In this document: positions 44,312 through 58,215 of the stretch, one piece after another | How the letters are laid out: each line of letters starts with the position of its first letter | How positions within the stretch are numbered: the first letter of the stretch is position 1 | Source: Prauserella salsuginis | GTDB taxonomy: Bacteria; Actinomycetota; Actinomycetes; Mycobacteriales; Pseudonocardiaceae | Direction of reading: 5' to 3' | NCBI RefSeq assembly: GCF_024648885.1 | Contig: NZ_JANBBF010000008.1 | Coordinates: 372,001 to 436,000 of the forward strand | Length of the DNA: 64,000 nt | Notes under the pieces: generated by a model | Told to the model about the DNA's origin: nothing | Seen by the model: only the letters and a program-made list of their open reading frames with translations | Database searches by the model: none | Program-made: the position numbers and the translations under genes

Positions 44312-45904
44312 TCAAATGGCGCGGCTGCGGCCCTCCCAGTACGGATCACGCAGGCGCCGCTTGTACAGCTTGCCGTTGGGGTCGCGCGGCAGGCTGTCGC
44401 GGTAGTCGATGCTCTTCGGCAGCTTGAACTTCGCCAGCCGCCCGCGGGCGTAGTCCAGGAGCTCCTCGGTCAGCGCGGCCGAACCGTCGACGCCCTCGGC
44501 GGGCTGCACGACGGCCTTGATCTCCTCACCCCAGTCGTCGTGCGGCACACCGAACACGGCGACGTCGGCGACCTTGGGATGCACGGCCAACTCGCCTTCG
44601 ATCTCGGCGGGATAGATGTTCACACCACCGGAGATGATCATGTCGCTCTTGCGGTCGTGCAGGTACAGGTACCCGTCCTCGTCGAGGTGACCGACATCGC
44701 CGAGCGTGAACAGCTCGCCGACCTTCGCGCGCTCGGTCTTGTCCCGGTCGTTGTGGTACTCGAACCGCGAGCCGCCCATCTGCAGGTAGACCGACCCCGT
44801 CTCCCCCGCGGGCAGCTCGTTGCCGTCGTCGTCGAGGATCTTCACGGTGGAGTTCGGCCACGGCCTGCCCACCGAGCCGGGCTTGCGCAACCACTCCGTG
44901 CCGCTGATGACGGTCCCGCCGCCCTCGGTCGCGGCGTAGTACTCGGTGACCACCGGGCCCCACCAGTCGAGCATCCGCCGTTTGATCTCGTCCGGACACG
45001 GAGCGGCGCCGTGGATCATCACGCGCAGCGACGACACGTCGTAATGCAGGCGGGTCTCGTCCGGCAGGGCGAGCAGCCTGCGGAACTGGGTGGGCACCAT
45101 GTGGCTGTGGGTCACCCGGTGCCGTTCGATGAGCCGGAGCATCTCCTCGGGGTCCCACCGGTCCATCAGCACCGCCGGATGCCCGAGCTGGATGGAGATC
45201 GCCACGAAGTTGAGCACGGCGGTGTGGTAAAGCGGCGAACCGCACAGGTGCACGTGCCCGTCGAAGGGTTCGATGCCGAAGATCGCGAAGAACCCGCGGT
45301 TGGCCGGTGACACCTCGTCGGGATCCGCTCCCGTCAACGGGCGCCGAACCCCCTTCGGCTTACCGGTCGTGCCGGAGGTGTAGAGCATCGGCGAACCGGC
45401 CGTGCGCCGCGGCGGCCTACCGTCGCCCTCGCCGGCGCCGAGCTCTTCGACGCGGCGGAAGCCGTCCACGGAGCCGACGGCGAACCTGCAGCGGGCGTCG
45501 AGACCCGCCTCGTCGGCGGCGGCGACGGCGGTGTCGGCGAACCGCTCGTGCACCAGCAGGGCTTTCGCCCCCGAGTCGGTGATCAGATACGCCACCTCGG
45601 GGCCCGTCAGGTGCCAGTTCGCCATGACCACGTACAGGCCCGACTGGATCGCCGCGAAGTAGGCGGCGACGAGCTCGACCCCGTTCGGTTGCAGCACCAC
45701 GATGGCGTCCCCGGTCTCCAGGCCGAGCGCCTGCAGACCGCGGGCGTACGTGTTCGCCTTGGCGGCCAGCTGCCCGTAGGTGACCTCGGTGCCGTCGGGA
45801 TCGACGGCGGCGGTCAGCTCGGGACGTTCGGCGGCGATGTTCCACAGTCCGACGGTCTCGGCGGGGCGGTCGGTCGCGGGGCGCGCAGCATTCGTCGAGG
45901 TCAT
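44312..45904 (-). CDS. Acyl-CoA synthetase (FadD4-like)
   Basis: A 530-residue ANL ligase. The ATP motif SPMLYTSGTTGKPKGVRRPL, YYAATEGGGTVIS, GDVGHLDEDGYLYLHDRKSDMIISGGVNIYPAEIEGEL and the C-terminal LPRDPNGKLYKRRLRDPYWEGR with the catalytic Lys are all present. The sequence style (VLMDRWDPEEMLRLIERHRVTHSHMVPTQFRRLLALP) is that of the FadD4 group. The natural acid is unknown; co-location with sterol genes and KstR-like sites implies a sterol-derived side chain or intermediate. The ATG at 45904 opens the frame just downstream of a KstR-like operator. Confidence 0.88.
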   Translation of the reverse strand: MTSTNAARPATDRPAETVGLWNIAAERPELTAAVDPDGTEVTYGQLAAKANTYARGLQALGLETGDAIVVLQPNGVELVAAYFAAIQSGLYVVMANWHLTGPEVAYLITDSGAKALLVHERFADTAVAAADEAGLDARCRFAVGSVDGFRRVEELGAGEGDGRPPRRTAGSPMLYTSGTTGKPKGVRRPLTGADPDEVSPANRGFFAIFGIEPFDGHVHLCGSPLYHTAVLNFVAISIQLGHPAVLMDRWDPEEMLRLIERHRVTHSHMVPTQFRRLLALPDETRLHYDVSSLRVMIHGAAPCPDEIKRRMLDWWGPVVTEYYAATEGGGTVISGTEWLRKPGSVGRPWPNSTVKILDDDGNELPAGETGSVYLQMGGSRFEYHNDRDKTERAKVGELFTLGDVGHLDEDGYLYLHDRKSDMIISGGVNIYPAEIEGELAVHPKVADVAVFGVPHDDWGEEIKAVVQPAEGVDGSAALTEELLDYARGRLAKFKLPKSIDYRDSLPRDPNGKLYKRRLRDPYWEGRSRAI

Positions 45905-45915
45905 ATCCGCGAATC

Positions 45916-45929
45916 TAGAACTCGTTCCA
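45916..45929. promoter_or_regulatory. KstR-like operator upstream of fadD
   Basis: TAGAACTCGTTCCA fits the KstR consensus fully and lies 12 bp upstream of the fadD start. Confidence 0.7.
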
Positions 45930-45981
45930 CATTTGGGCAACCCTCTCCGTTGCAACATAGGAACGGGTTGCCGAACATATC

Positions 45982-45995
45982 GAGAACGTGTTTCA
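45982..45995. promoter_or_regulatory. KstR-like operator upstream of the DUF35-ltp operon
   Basis: GAGAACGTGTTTCA keeps the AAC-N2-GTT core and most outer bases, ten bases before the GTG start of the next operon. Two operators in one divergent region suggest independent control of both directions. Confidence 0.6.
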
Positions 45996-46004
45996 CTTTC
46001 TTGC

Positions 46005-47024
46005 GTGACTGCTGTCGAATCCGAACCAGCCGAGACGCCAGAACAGCCGTTGTCCGCCCCGCTCGACATCGGCTTCGACTACACCCGTTCGGTCGGCCCC
46101 GTACTCGGGCGGTTCATGACCGCGCTCGCGCAGCGCCGCATTCTCGGCGTCCGCGGCTCCGACGGCCGGGTCCACGTACCCCCGGTCGAATACGACCCCG
46201 GCACCGCCGAACCGCTCGAGGAGCTGGTCGACGTCGAGGCCGAGGGCACGGTCGTGTCGTGGTCGTGGGTCGCCGACCCGCTGCCCGGTCAGCCGGTGCA
46301 GCGGCCGTTCGCCTGGGCACTGATCCGCCTCGACGGCGCCGACACCGCCCTGCTGCACGCCCTCGACACCGGCGGCGACCCGGCGTCGGCCCGTACCGGC
46401 CAGCGCGTCCGGGTCCGCTGGGCCGACGAACCGGTCGGGCACATCCGCGACATCGCCTACTTCGTGCCCGCGGCGGATCCGCCCGCCGACGCGGCGCCGA
46501 CGGCACCCGCTCCCCCTGCGGCGAAGACCGACGCCGACGACGGCGTGATCGACACCGTCATCACCCCGGTGCACCTGAACTACACACATTCGGCCTCCCT
46601 CGAGGAGAGCCGCTACCTCAGGGCACTCGCCGACGGCCGGCTGCTGGGCCAGCGCTGCCCCGGCTGCCACAAGGTCTACATCCCGCCACGCGGCGCATGC
46701 CCGACCTGCGGCGTGCCGACCACCGACGAGGTCGAACTGCCGGACACCGGGATCGTGACGACGTTCTGCATCGTCAACGTGCCGTTCCTCGGCCAGCGCA
46801 TCACGCCGCCGTACGTCGGCGCCTACATCCTGCTCGACGGCGCCGACATCCCCTTCCTGCACCTCGTGCTCGGCTGCGAGGCCTCCGAGGTGCGCATGGG
46901 CATGCGCGTGCGCGCCGCGTGGAGACCGCGTGAGGAGTGGTCCACGACGCTCGAGAACATCGCGCACTTCGAACCGACGGGCGAGGCCGACGCGCCGTAC
47001 GCGTCGTACGCCCACCACCTGTAG
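46005..47024 (+). CDS. Duplicated DUF35 OB-fold protein, Ltp partner
   Basis: A 339-residue protein at the place of Rv3521. It has two DUF35-like halves. The N-terminal half (20-150) has lost the zinc ribbon; the C-terminal half has it: GQRCPGCHKVYIPPRGACPTCGVPT, followed by an OB-fold (TGIVTTFCIVNVPFLGQRITPPYVGAYILLDG). DUF35 proteins partner thiolase-fold Ltp aldolases; here the two ltp genes follow directly. The GTG at 46005 is ten bases from a KstR-like site and has no ribosome site, so leaderless translation is likely. A 20-residue Ala/Pro-rich linker joins the halves. Confidence 0.82.
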   Translation: MTAVESEPAETPEQPLSAPLDIGFDYTRSVGPVLGRFMTALAQRRILGVRGSDGRVHVPPVEYDPGTAEPLEELVDVEAEGTVVSWSWVADPLPGQPVQRPFAWALIRLDGADTALLHALDTGGDPASARTGQRVRVRWADEPVGHIRDIAYFVPAADPPADAAPTAPAPPAAKTDADDGVIDTVITPVHLNYTHSASLEESRYLRALADGRLLGQRCPGCHKVYIPPRGACPTCGVPTTDEVELPDTGIVTTFCIVNVPFLGQRITPPYVGAYILLDGADIPFLHLVLGCEASEVRMGMRVRAAWRPREEWSTTLENIAHFEPTGEADAPYASYAHHL

Positions 47025-47035
47025 AGAGGCCAGTC

Positions 47036-48088
47036 ATGACGGAAGTCGCGGTGGTCGCGTTCGCGCAGGCACCCAACGTGCGGCGGACCCACGGCACCAC
47101 CAACGGCGTCGAGATGCTCGTGCCGATCTTCGACGAGGTCTACACCCGCACCGGACTGTCCAAGACCGACATCGGTTTCTGGTGTTCCGGATCGTCGGAC
47201 TATCTGGCGGGGCGGGCGTTCTCGTTCATCTCGGCGGTCGATGCGATCGGCGCCTTCCCGCCGATCCACGAGTCGCACGTCGAGATGGACGCGGCGTGGG
47301 CGCTGTACGAGGCGTGGCTGAAGATCCGCATGGGCGAGGTCGACACGGCCCTCGTCTACGGCTTCGGCAAGTCCTCGGCGGGCGAGCTGCGGCGCGTGCT
47401 CTCGCTCCAGCTGGACCCGTACACGGTCGCACCGCTGTGGCCGGACTCGGTAAGTATCGCCGCGCTGCAGGCCCGGCTGGGACTGGAGTCCGGCCGGTGG
47501 ACCGAGAAGGACCTCGCCGAGGTCGCAGCCCGCAGCAGGCGGGACGCCACCGGAAATCCCCGGGCCCAGTTCGGCGGCGAGACCGATGTGGCGGCCCTGC
47601 TCGACTCCGAACCGGTCGCGGATCCGCTGCGCCGCCACGACATCGCCCCGGTGACCGACGGTGCCGCGGTCATCGTGCTCGCCGCGGCCGACCGGGCCCG
47701 CGACCTCACCGAGCGGCCCGCCGTGATCAACGGTATCGACCATCGCATCGACACACCGTCGCTCGGCGCCCGCGACCTCACCACCTCGCCGTCGACACGC
47801 ATCGCCGGTGAGGCGGTCGGCACCGACGGAGTCGAGATCGCCGAGATCCACGCACCGTTCACCCACCAGGAACTGATCGTGCGCACCGAGCTCGGGCTCG
47901 GCGACGAGGTACGGATCAACCCGTCCGGCGGCACGCTCACCGGCAACCCGATGTTCTCGGCCGGGCTCGCGCGGATCGGCGAGGCCGCACAGCGCATCCT
48001 CGACGGCGACGCCACCCGCACTCTCGGTCACGCCACGAGCGGTCCCGCGCTGCAGCAGAACCTGGTCACCGTCCTGGAGAGGGGCTGA
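47036..48088 (+). CDS. Thiolase-fold lipid-transfer-like protein (Ltp4-type)
   Basis: A 350-residue thiolase-superfamily protein corresponding to Rv3522. It has SGSSDYLAGRAFSFISAVDAIGAFPPI, VDTALVYGFGKSSAGELRRVL, VTDGAAVIVLAAAD and VEIAEIHAPFTHQELIVRTELG with NPSGGTLTGNPMFSAG; the usual thiolase nucleophile Cys is absent, as in Ltp retro-aldolases. It likely forms part of a complex with the DUF35 and Ltp3-type proteins that cleaves the side chain of C24-branched sterols. It starts 11 bp after the DUF35 gene and ends 3 bp before the next. Confidence 0.82.
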   Translation: MTEVAVVAFAQAPNVRRTHGTTNGVEMLVPIFDEVYTRTGLSKTDIGFWCSGSSDYLAGRAFSFISAVDAIGAFPPIHESHVEMDAAWALYEAWLKIRMGEVDTALVYGFGKSSAGELRRVLSLQLDPYTVAPLWPDSVSIAALQARLGLESGRWTEKDLAEVAARSRRDATGNPRAQFGGETDVAALLDSEPVADPLRRHDIAPVTDGAAVIVLAAADRARDLTERPAVINGIDHRIDTPSLGARDLTTSPSTRIAGEAVGTDGVEIAEIHAPFTHQELIVRTELGLGDEVRINPSGGTLTGNPMFSAGLARIGEAAQRILDGDATRTLGHATSGPALQQNLVTVLERG

Positions 48089-48091
48089 CAG

Positions 48092-49252
48092 ATGACCAAG
48101 CAACGCGCCGCGGTCCTGGGCACCGGGCAGACGCACCACCGCAGCAAGCGCACCGACGTCTCGATGCCGGGACTGCTCCGCGAGGCGGTCGACCGTGCCA
48201 TGGTCGACGCGGACGTGACCTGGTCCGATATCGACGCCGTCGTGGTGGGCAAGGCGCCCGACCTGTTCGAAGGCGTCATGATGCCGGAACTGTTCCTCGC
48301 CGACGCGCTCGGCGCGAACGGCAAACCACTGCTGCGCGTCCACACCGCAGGCTCGGTCGGCGGTTCGACCGCGCTCGTGGCCGCGAGCCTGGTGCAGTCC
48401 GGGGTGCACCGCAGGGTGCTGACCGTGGCGTTCGAGAAGCAGTCAGAGTCCAATGCGATGTGGGCGCTGTCCATCCGGGTTCCGTTCACGATGCCGGTGG
48501 GTGCGGGCGCGGGCGGGTACTTCGCCCCGCATGTGCGCTCCTATCTGCGCAGGTCCGGGGCCCCGGAACACGTCGGGGCGATCGTTGCGGCGAAGGACCG
48601 CCGTAACGGCGCGCTGAACCCGCATGCCCATCTGCGCCAGTCCGAGATCACCGTCGAATCCGTGCAGGCCTCGCAGATGCTGTGGGATCCGATCCGCTAC
48701 GACGAGACGTGCCCGTCGTCCGACGGTGCCTGCGCGATGGTGATCGGGGACGAACGGGCAGGTGACGACGCCCCGGCTCCGGCCTGGATCCACGCGACGG
48801 CGATGCGCACCGAACCGACCACGTTCGCCGGCCGCGACCAGGTCAACCCGCAGGCGGGCCGGGACGCGGCTACGGAACTGTGGCGGCAGGCCGGCATCAC
48901 CGACCCGCTGTCCCAGGTGGACGCGGCGGAGATCTACGTGCCGTTCTCGTGGTTCGAACCCATGTGGCTGGAGAACCTCGGCTTCGCCGCCGACGGCGAG
49001 GGCTGGAAGCTCACGGAGGCGGGCGAGACCGCGCTCGGCGGCACACTACCGGTCAACCCGTCGGGCGGCGTGCTGTCGTCCAACCCGATCGGCGCCTCCG
49101 GCATGCTCCGATTCTCCGAGGCGGCCAAACAGGTCATGGGCCGCGCGGGCGACTACCAGGTGGACGGTGCCCGCACGGCGGTCGGCCACGCTTACGGCGG
49201 CGGCTCCCAGTACTTCTCCATGTGGCTGGTCGGCGCCGGCAAGCCCGCCTGA
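48092..49252 (+). CDS. Thiolase-fold lipid-transfer-like protein (Ltp3-type)
   Basis: A 386-residue thiolase-superfamily protein corresponding to Rv3523. Signatures: AAVLGTGQTHHRSKRTDVSM, VVVGKAPDLFEGVMMPELFLADALG, VHTAGSVGGSTALVAASLVQSG in place of the Cys nucleophile region, DETCPSSDGACAMVIG, VDAAEIYVPFSWFEPMWLENLGF and NPSGGVLSSNPIGASGMLRFSEAAKQVMG, with a C-terminal HAYGGGSQYFSMWLV. Together with the Ltp4-type partner and DUF35 protein it is expected to act as a retro-aldolase on side-chain CoA esters. A 38-bp palindromic terminator follows. Confidence 0.83.
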   Translation: MTKQRAAVLGTGQTHHRSKRTDVSMPGLLREAVDRAMVDADVTWSDIDAVVVGKAPDLFEGVMMPELFLADALGANGKPLLRVHTAGSVGGSTALVAASLVQSGVHRRVLTVAFEKQSESNAMWALSIRVPFTMPVGAGAGGYFAPHVRSYLRRSGAPEHVGAIVAAKDRRNGALNPHAHLRQSEITVESVQASQMLWDPIRYDETCPSSDGACAMVIGDERAGDDAPAPAWIHATAMRTEPTTFAGRDQVNPQAGRDAATELWRQAGITDPLSQVDAAEIYVPFSWFEPMWLENLGFAADGEGWKLTEAGETALGGTLPVNPSGGVLSSNPIGASGMLRFSEAAKQVMGRAGDYQVDGARTAVGHAYGGGSQYFSMWLVGAGKPA

Positions 49253-49262
49253 TCCGCTCACC

Positions 49263-49300
49263 CTGTGCCCCGGTCGCCGACGTCGGCGACCGGGGCACAG
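49263..49300 (+). terminator. Palindromic terminator of the DUF35-ltp operon
   Basis: A perfect 38-bp palindrome (left arm begins CTGTGCCCCGGTCGCC) 11 bp after the operon. Confidence 0.8.
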
Positions 49301-49538
49301 CGCTGCGTCGGTTCCGGCACACCGCTGCGCCGGTCCCGCCGCCGGTTCCGACGCCGGTCCCGGCTCTCCGAACACACCGGCTACCGCGCCACACCCGCGC
49401 GGAGCCCGGAAGGCGCGCAACCCCGCGTGAACGCGACGCCGAGGGCCGGCGGCCGGACAACAGACGGACCAGCCACACGCGAGCACACCGCGCCAGGCGG
49501 CCGCCGGACGACGTGCGGGCACAGGGCCCGTGATGCCC
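49301..49538. other. Low-complexity intergenic DNA
   Basis: About 240 bp between convergent operons with imperfect CCGGTCCCG/CCGGTTCCG-type repeats and no supported gene. Confidence 0.4.
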
Positions 49539-49580
49539 GAACGCAGAACACGCGGTGCCGAACGCAGAACACGCGCGCAC
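49539..49580. repeat. Two 21-bp intergenic repeat units
   Basis: GAACGCAGAACACGCGGTGCC and the next 21 bp, GAACGCAGAACACGCGCGCAC, are tandem copies. The same unit family recurs at 60823-60906. The second unit forms part of the cyp125 terminator. Confidence 0.75.
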
Positions 49581-49600
49581 CCGGCGGGTGCGCGCGTGTT
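49568..49600 (-). terminator. Terminator of cyp125
   Basis: A perfect 15-bp stem (arm AACACGCGCGCACCC) with a 3-nt loop, 24 bp beyond the cyp125 stop on the minus strand. Confidence 0.8.
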
Positions 49601-49623
49601 CGTCGGGTGGTTCGGCGGGCCGG

Positions 49624-50850
49624 TTACTCGTAGGCGACCTGGTAGTGCTTGATGCCGTTGAGCCAACCGGAGCGCAGTCGTTCCGGCGGCGAGACCTCCT
49701 GGATGTCGGGCATGGCGTCGGCGATCGCGTTGAAGATCAGGTTCATCTCCAGCCGCGCCAGGTTGGCGCCGATGCAGTAGTGCGCCCCGGTACCGCCGAA
49801 ACCGACGTGCGGATTCGGGTCGCGCAGGATGTCGAACGTCTCCGGTTCGTCGAACACCTCGGGGTCGAAATTGGCCGAGCTGTAGAACATCGCCACGCGG
49901 TCGCCCTTGCGGATGTGCTGGCCGCCCAACTCGGTGTCGGCGGTGGCCGTGCGCTGGAACGCCACGACCGGTGTCGCCCACCGCACGATCTCGTCGGCGG
50001 TCGTCTCCGGGCGCGTGCGCTTGTAGAGGTCCCACTGCTCCGGATGATCGAGGAACGCCTTCATGCCGTGGGTGATGGCGTTGCGCGTGGTCTCGTTGCC
50101 CGCCACCGCCAGCAGGATGACGAAGAAGCCGAACTCGTCGGATGCGAGCGATTCACCGTCCACATCGGCCTGGACGAGCTTGGTGACGATGTCGTCGGTC
50201 GGGTTCTGCCGCCGCTCCTCCGCCATCGCGAACGCGTAGCTGACCAGTTCGGCCGAGGCCGTCAACGGGTCCACGTCGTACTCGGGGTCGTCGTAGCCGA
50301 TCATCTGGTTGGACCAGTCGAAGATCTTCAGCCGGTCCTCCTGCGGGATGCCGATCAGGTCGGCGATCGCCTGCAGCGGCAGTTCGCAGGCCACGTCCTG
50401 CACGAAGTCGCCGGAACCCTTCTCCTTGGCGTCGGCGACGATCTGCCGCGCACGTTCGCGCAGGCCCTCTTCGAGCCTGTTGATCGCACGCGGCGTGAAG
50501 CCCTTGGACACGATCCGGCGCAGCTTCGTGTGCTGCGGCGCGTCCATGTTGAGCAGCACGAGGCGGTTGGCGTTGAGGCCGTCCTCGTCCATGTTCTCGT
50601 CGAACCGGACGATCGCGGTCTTCTCGCTCGAGGAGAACAGCTCGCTGTCCTTCGAGACCGTCTTGACGTCCTCGAGGCGGGTCACCACCCAGAAGCCGTC
50701 GTCGCCGAAGCCCGCCACGTTGTGCGGCTGGTCGTTCCACCACACGGGTGCGGTGCGGCGCAGCAGCGCCAGTTCGTCGAGCGGCAGTCGCCGCGCAAGC
50801 AGATCGGGATCGGTGAAATCGAAACCTTTGGGCAACAGTGACGTCGTCAT
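49624..50850 (-). CDS. cyp125: Cytochrome P450 CYP125, steroid C26 hydroxylase
   Basis: A 408-residue P450 that oxidises the terminal side-chain carbon of cholesterol or cholestenone to the C26 acid. The I-helix AVAGNETTRNAITHGM, the ExxR-region, PVVAFQRTATADTELGG, and the heme loop VGFGGTGAHYCIGANLARLEM with the Cys ligand are present; the C-terminal ERLRSGWLNGIKHYQVAY is typical of CYP125. Electrons come from an unspecified ferredoxin. The ATG at 50850 gives the usual MTTSLLPKGFDFTDP-like start. A KstR-like site lies 27 bp upstream and fadA5 is divergent, the same pair as in M. tuberculosis. Confidence 0.92.
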   Translation of the reverse strand: MTTSLLPKGFDFTDPDLLARRLPLDELALLRRTAPVWWNDQPHNVAGFGDDGFWVVTRLEDVKTVSKDSELFSSSEKTAIVRFDENMDEDGLNANRLVLLNMDAPQHTKLRRIVSKGFTPRAINRLEEGLRERARQIVADAKEKGSGDFVQDVACELPLQAIADLIGIPQEDRLKIFDWSNQMIGYDDPEYDVDPLTASAELVSYAFAMAEERRQNPTDDIVTKLVQADVDGESLASDEFGFFVILLAVAGNETTRNAITHGMKAFLDHPEQWDLYKRTRPETTADEIVRWATPVVAFQRTATADTELGGQHIRKGDRVAMFYSSANFDPEVFDEPETFDILRDPNPHVGFGGTGAHYCIGANLARLEMNLIFNAIADAMPDIQEVSPPERLRSGWLNGIKHYQVAYE

Positions 50851-50876
50851 GCGCCGGACCTCCGCGAGCAGCGTCA

Positions 50877-50890
50877 TGGAACTCGTTCTA
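50877..50890. promoter_or_regulatory. KstR-like operator upstream of cyp125
   Basis: TGGAACTCGTTCTA fits the KstR consensus fully, 27 bp upstream of the cyp125 start. Confidence 0.72.
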
Positions 50891-51026
50891 CTCGCCGAGT
50901 GAAGCATACGGCGTTAACTCGGTGAAGAGATTGAGTGAACCCCGTTTACTGAATCGATTGGGATCAACTTGATCACGGACAGCCACCGAACAGCTCCTCC
51001 GGGAAAGGGTTGCGTGGTCACATTGA

Positions 51027-52244
<1,218 letters not shown>

Positions 52245-52247
52245 CCT

Positions 52248-52286
52248 CCGCCCCGGGCGGAGCGCCGTCCCCTCCGCCCGGGGCGG
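52248..52286. terminator. Bidirectional terminator between fadA5 and the SDR gene
   Basis: A perfect 14-bp GC stem (CCGCCCCGGGCGGA and complement) with an 11-nt loop between convergent genes. Confidence 0.75.
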
Positions 52287-52327
52287 ACACCGACGGGGGC
52301 CGGCCCGGCCGCTCCCCTCGGTCGCGG

Positions 52328-53068
52328 TCAGCCGCGGCCGATGAACGGCATGCCGTTGGCCATGATCGTCAGGAACGGCACGTTCGCCGACAACGGCAGG
52401 TTGACCATGGTCAGCACCGCGTCGGCCACGTGGGCGGCGTCGAACGTCGGCTCCGGCTTGAGGCTGCCGTCGGCCTGCGGCATGCCGACGTCGGAGAAGC
52501 CACTGGTCAGCTCGGTGGCGGCGTTGCCGATGTCGATCTGCCCGCAGGCGATGTCGTGCGGCCTGCCGTCGAGGGCGATGGACTTGGTCAGGCCCGTCAA
52601 CGCGTGTTTGGTGGCGGCGTAGGCGACGGTCTCCGGACGCGGCGTGTGCGCCGAGATCGATCCGTTGTTGATGATGCGCCCGCCCTGCGGGGACTGGTCC
52701 TTCATCATGCGCACGGCCTGCTGAGCGCACAGGAACATGCCGGTGAGGTTGACGTCGACGATCGCCTTCCAGTCCTCGACCGGCAGGGTGTCCACCGACC
52801 CGCGCGTGCCGGTCGTGCCCGCGTTGTTGAACAGCACGTCGATCCGGCCCCATCGCTCACGGACCGCGTTGAACAGCGCGGCGACCGAGTCCGGGTCGGT
52901 GACGTCCGTGGGCACGACCAGCGCCTCGGCGGACCCACCCGCCACCTCCTGCAGCGGTTCCCGCCTGCGCCCGGCCAGCGCGACTCCGTAGCCCTCGCCG
53001 AGCAGCGCCCGCGCGACCTGCCTGCCGATTCCTGTCCCTGCACCCGTCACCACGGCAACCTTCGTCAT
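52328..53068 (-). CDS. Short-chain dehydrogenase/reductase in the hsa operon
   Basis: A 246-residue classical SDR. The cofactor motif [15 protein letters not shown] is at residues 8-22, NNAGTTG follows near 80, the active site Ser is in [10 protein letters not shown] and [10 protein letters not shown] carries Tyr and Lys. RRREP after beta-2 suggests NADP(H) preference. It lies 80 bp downstream of hsaB on the same strand and may be in that operon. SDRs with this type of sequence occur next to fadA5/cyp125 in steroid clusters (Rv3548c/3549c place), but the substrate is not known. Confidence 0.85.
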   Translation of the reverse strand: MTKVAVVTGAGTGIGRQVARALLGEGYGVALAGRRREPLQEVAGGSAEALVVPTDVTDPDSVAALFNAVRERWGRIDVLFNNAGTTGTRGSVDTLPVEDWKAIVDVNLTGMFLCAQQAVRMMKDQSPQGGRIINNGSISAHTPRPETVAYAATKHALTGLTKSIALDGRPHDIACGQIDIGNAATELTSGFSDVGMPQADGSLKPEPTFDAAHVADAVLTMVNLPLSANVPFLTIMANGMPFIGRG

Positions 53069-53148
53069 GGCTGCAGGCTATCCCCGCGGCCCGGCGCCGG
53101 TGCGGGCGTGGTCACCGGCCCCTGACCCCGGCGGTCCCACCTGCTGGG

Positions 53149-56703
<3,555 letters not shown>

Positions 56704-56766
56704 ACCTTCCTCGTTCCTTCTCCGCCGAACCCGGAGGTCCGCCTGCTCGGTGTCCTGCCGCCAGAG

Positions 56767-56780
56767 TAGAACACGTTCTT
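56767..56780. promoter_or_regulatory. KstR-like operator upstream of hsaA
   Basis: TAGAACACGTTCTT fits the KstR pattern except for the last base; it lies 64 bp upstream of hsaA. Confidence 0.7.
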
Positions 56781-56916
56781 GTTTTTGTCACTGCATCGGG
56801 CCCTGACCAGGAGAGAAATCCGCCGAACACGGCGTCGCCAGGCCGAAACCATCGCGACACACCCCTGCGCGCCGACCCGCGACGCGGCGAAACGCGTTGC
56901 CGATCCCCGCTAGAAC

Positions 56917-56930
56917 TGGAACACGTTCTC
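56917..56930. promoter_or_regulatory. KstR-like operator upstream of kshA
   Basis: TGGAACACGTTCTC matches except at the last base; an additional half-site TAGAAC lies six bases upstream. It lies about 130 bp before the kshA start. Confidence 0.68.
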
Positions 56931-57057
56931 ATCTATGGTAGGCGTCGTCGACCGGCATTCACTACGACAGGCACGTGCCACCGCCCCCGCCGCCCGCCGA
57001 CGGGAGGAGCGGGGCATGCGCCACGGGCAGAGCAGCCCGGAGAGCTGGAGGTTCGTC

Positions 57058-58215
57058 ATGACGCAGGCAGGCTCCGTCCGCACGATCGACGTCGGCGCGC
57101 CGCCCGAACGGTTCGCCCGCGGCTGGCACTGTCTCGGCCTCGTCGAGCACTTCGCCGACGGCAAACCGCACGCCGTCCACGCGTTCGGCACCAAGCTGGT
57201 CGTGTTCCAGGGCGCCGACGGTGAGATCAACGTGCTCGACGGGTACTGCCGCCACATGGGCGGCGATCTGACGCAGGGCGAGGTCAAGGGCAACGAGGTC
57301 GCGTGCCCGTTCCACGACTGGCGCTGGGGCGGCGACGGCAAATGCAAGTCGATCCCCTACGCCAAGCGGGTTCCGCTGCGGGCCCGCACCCGCGCGTGGC
57401 GGACGCTGCAGGAGAACAAGCAGCTGTTCGTGTGGCACGACCCCGAGGGCAACCCGCCACCCGAGGAGGTGACGATCCCCCGGATCGACGGCATCTTCAC
57501 CGACGAGTGGAGCAACTGGACCTGGGACTCGGTCACCATCGAGGGCGCCAACTGCCGCGAGATCGTCGACAACGTCGTCGACATGGCCCACTTCTTCTAC
57601 ATCCACTACGGCATCCCGACGTACTTCAAGAACGTCTTCGAAGGCCACATCGCCTCGCAGTACCTGAATTCGAAAGGCCGCGCCGACATGGGCATGTCGT
57701 CCAACTACGGCGGTGAGGACAACCTCCTCGAATCCGAGGCCTCGTACTACGGCCCCGCGTACATGATCAACACGCTGCACAACGACTACAAAGGCATCAA
57801 GATCGACACGGTGCTCATCAACTGCCACTACCCGGTCAGCCCGACGTCGTTCGTGCTGCAGTGGGGCGTGGCGGTGCGCAAACCGCCCGGCGTCGACGGC
57901 GCCCAGGCCGACAAGATCGCGCAGAAGTTCGCCGAGGGCGTCGGCGTCGGATTCCTCCAGGACGTCGAGATCTGGAAGAACAAGACCCGCATCGACAACC
58001 CGCTGCTGTGCGAGGAGGACGGTCCGGTCTACCAGCTGCGCCGGTGGTACGAGCAGTTCTATGTGGACGTCGACGACATCGACGAGGACATGACGCGGCG
58101 GTTCGAGTTCGAAGTGGACGTCACCCGCGCCAACCAGGTCTGGGAGCAGGAGGTCGCCGACAACCTCGCCCGGCAGCAGCAGGAGGCAGCGGCCGACCAG
58201 GCGGGAGTGTCCTGA
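57058..58215 (+). CDS. kshA: 3-ketosteroid 9-alpha-monooxygenase, oxygenase component
   Basis: A 385-residue Rieske oxygenase that hydroxylates 3-ketosteroids at C9 and so opens ring B. The Rieske cluster ligands are YCRHMGGDL (Cys64, His66) and ACPFHDWRWGGDG (Cys and His near 83-86). The mononuclear iron motif is IVDNVVDMAHFFYIHYG with Asp and two His. GLVEHFADGKPHAVHAFG and WSNWTWDSVTIEGANCREI are typical KshA. The ATG at 57058 is preceded by a GGAG-like site; the longer frame is not homologous. It is followed at once by a small gene and kshB. Confidence 0.95.
   Translation: MTQAGSVRTIDVGAPPERFARGWHCLGLVEHFADGKPHAVHAFGTKLVVFQGADGEINVLDGYCRHMGGDLTQGEVKGNEVACPFHDWRWGGDGKCKSIPYAKRVPLRARTRAWRTLQENKQLFVWHDPEGNPPPEEVTIPRIDGIFTDEWSNWTWDSVTIEGANCREIVDNVVDMAHFFYIHYGIPTYFKNVFEGHIASQYLNSKGRADMGMSSNYGGEDNLLESEASYYGPAYMINTLHNDYKGIKIDTVLINCHYPVSPTSFVLQWGVAVRKPPGVDGAQADKIAQKFAEGVGVGFLQDVEIWKNKTRIDNPLLCEEDGPVYQLRRWYEQFYVDVDDIDEDMTRRFEFEVDVTRANQVWEQEVADNLARQQQEAAADQAGVS

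Noticed and set aside
46823-48409. A 528-residue minus-strand frame opposite the ltp4-like gene
   Set aside because: Antisense shadow; the plus strand has a contiguous DUF35-ltp operon with correct spacing.
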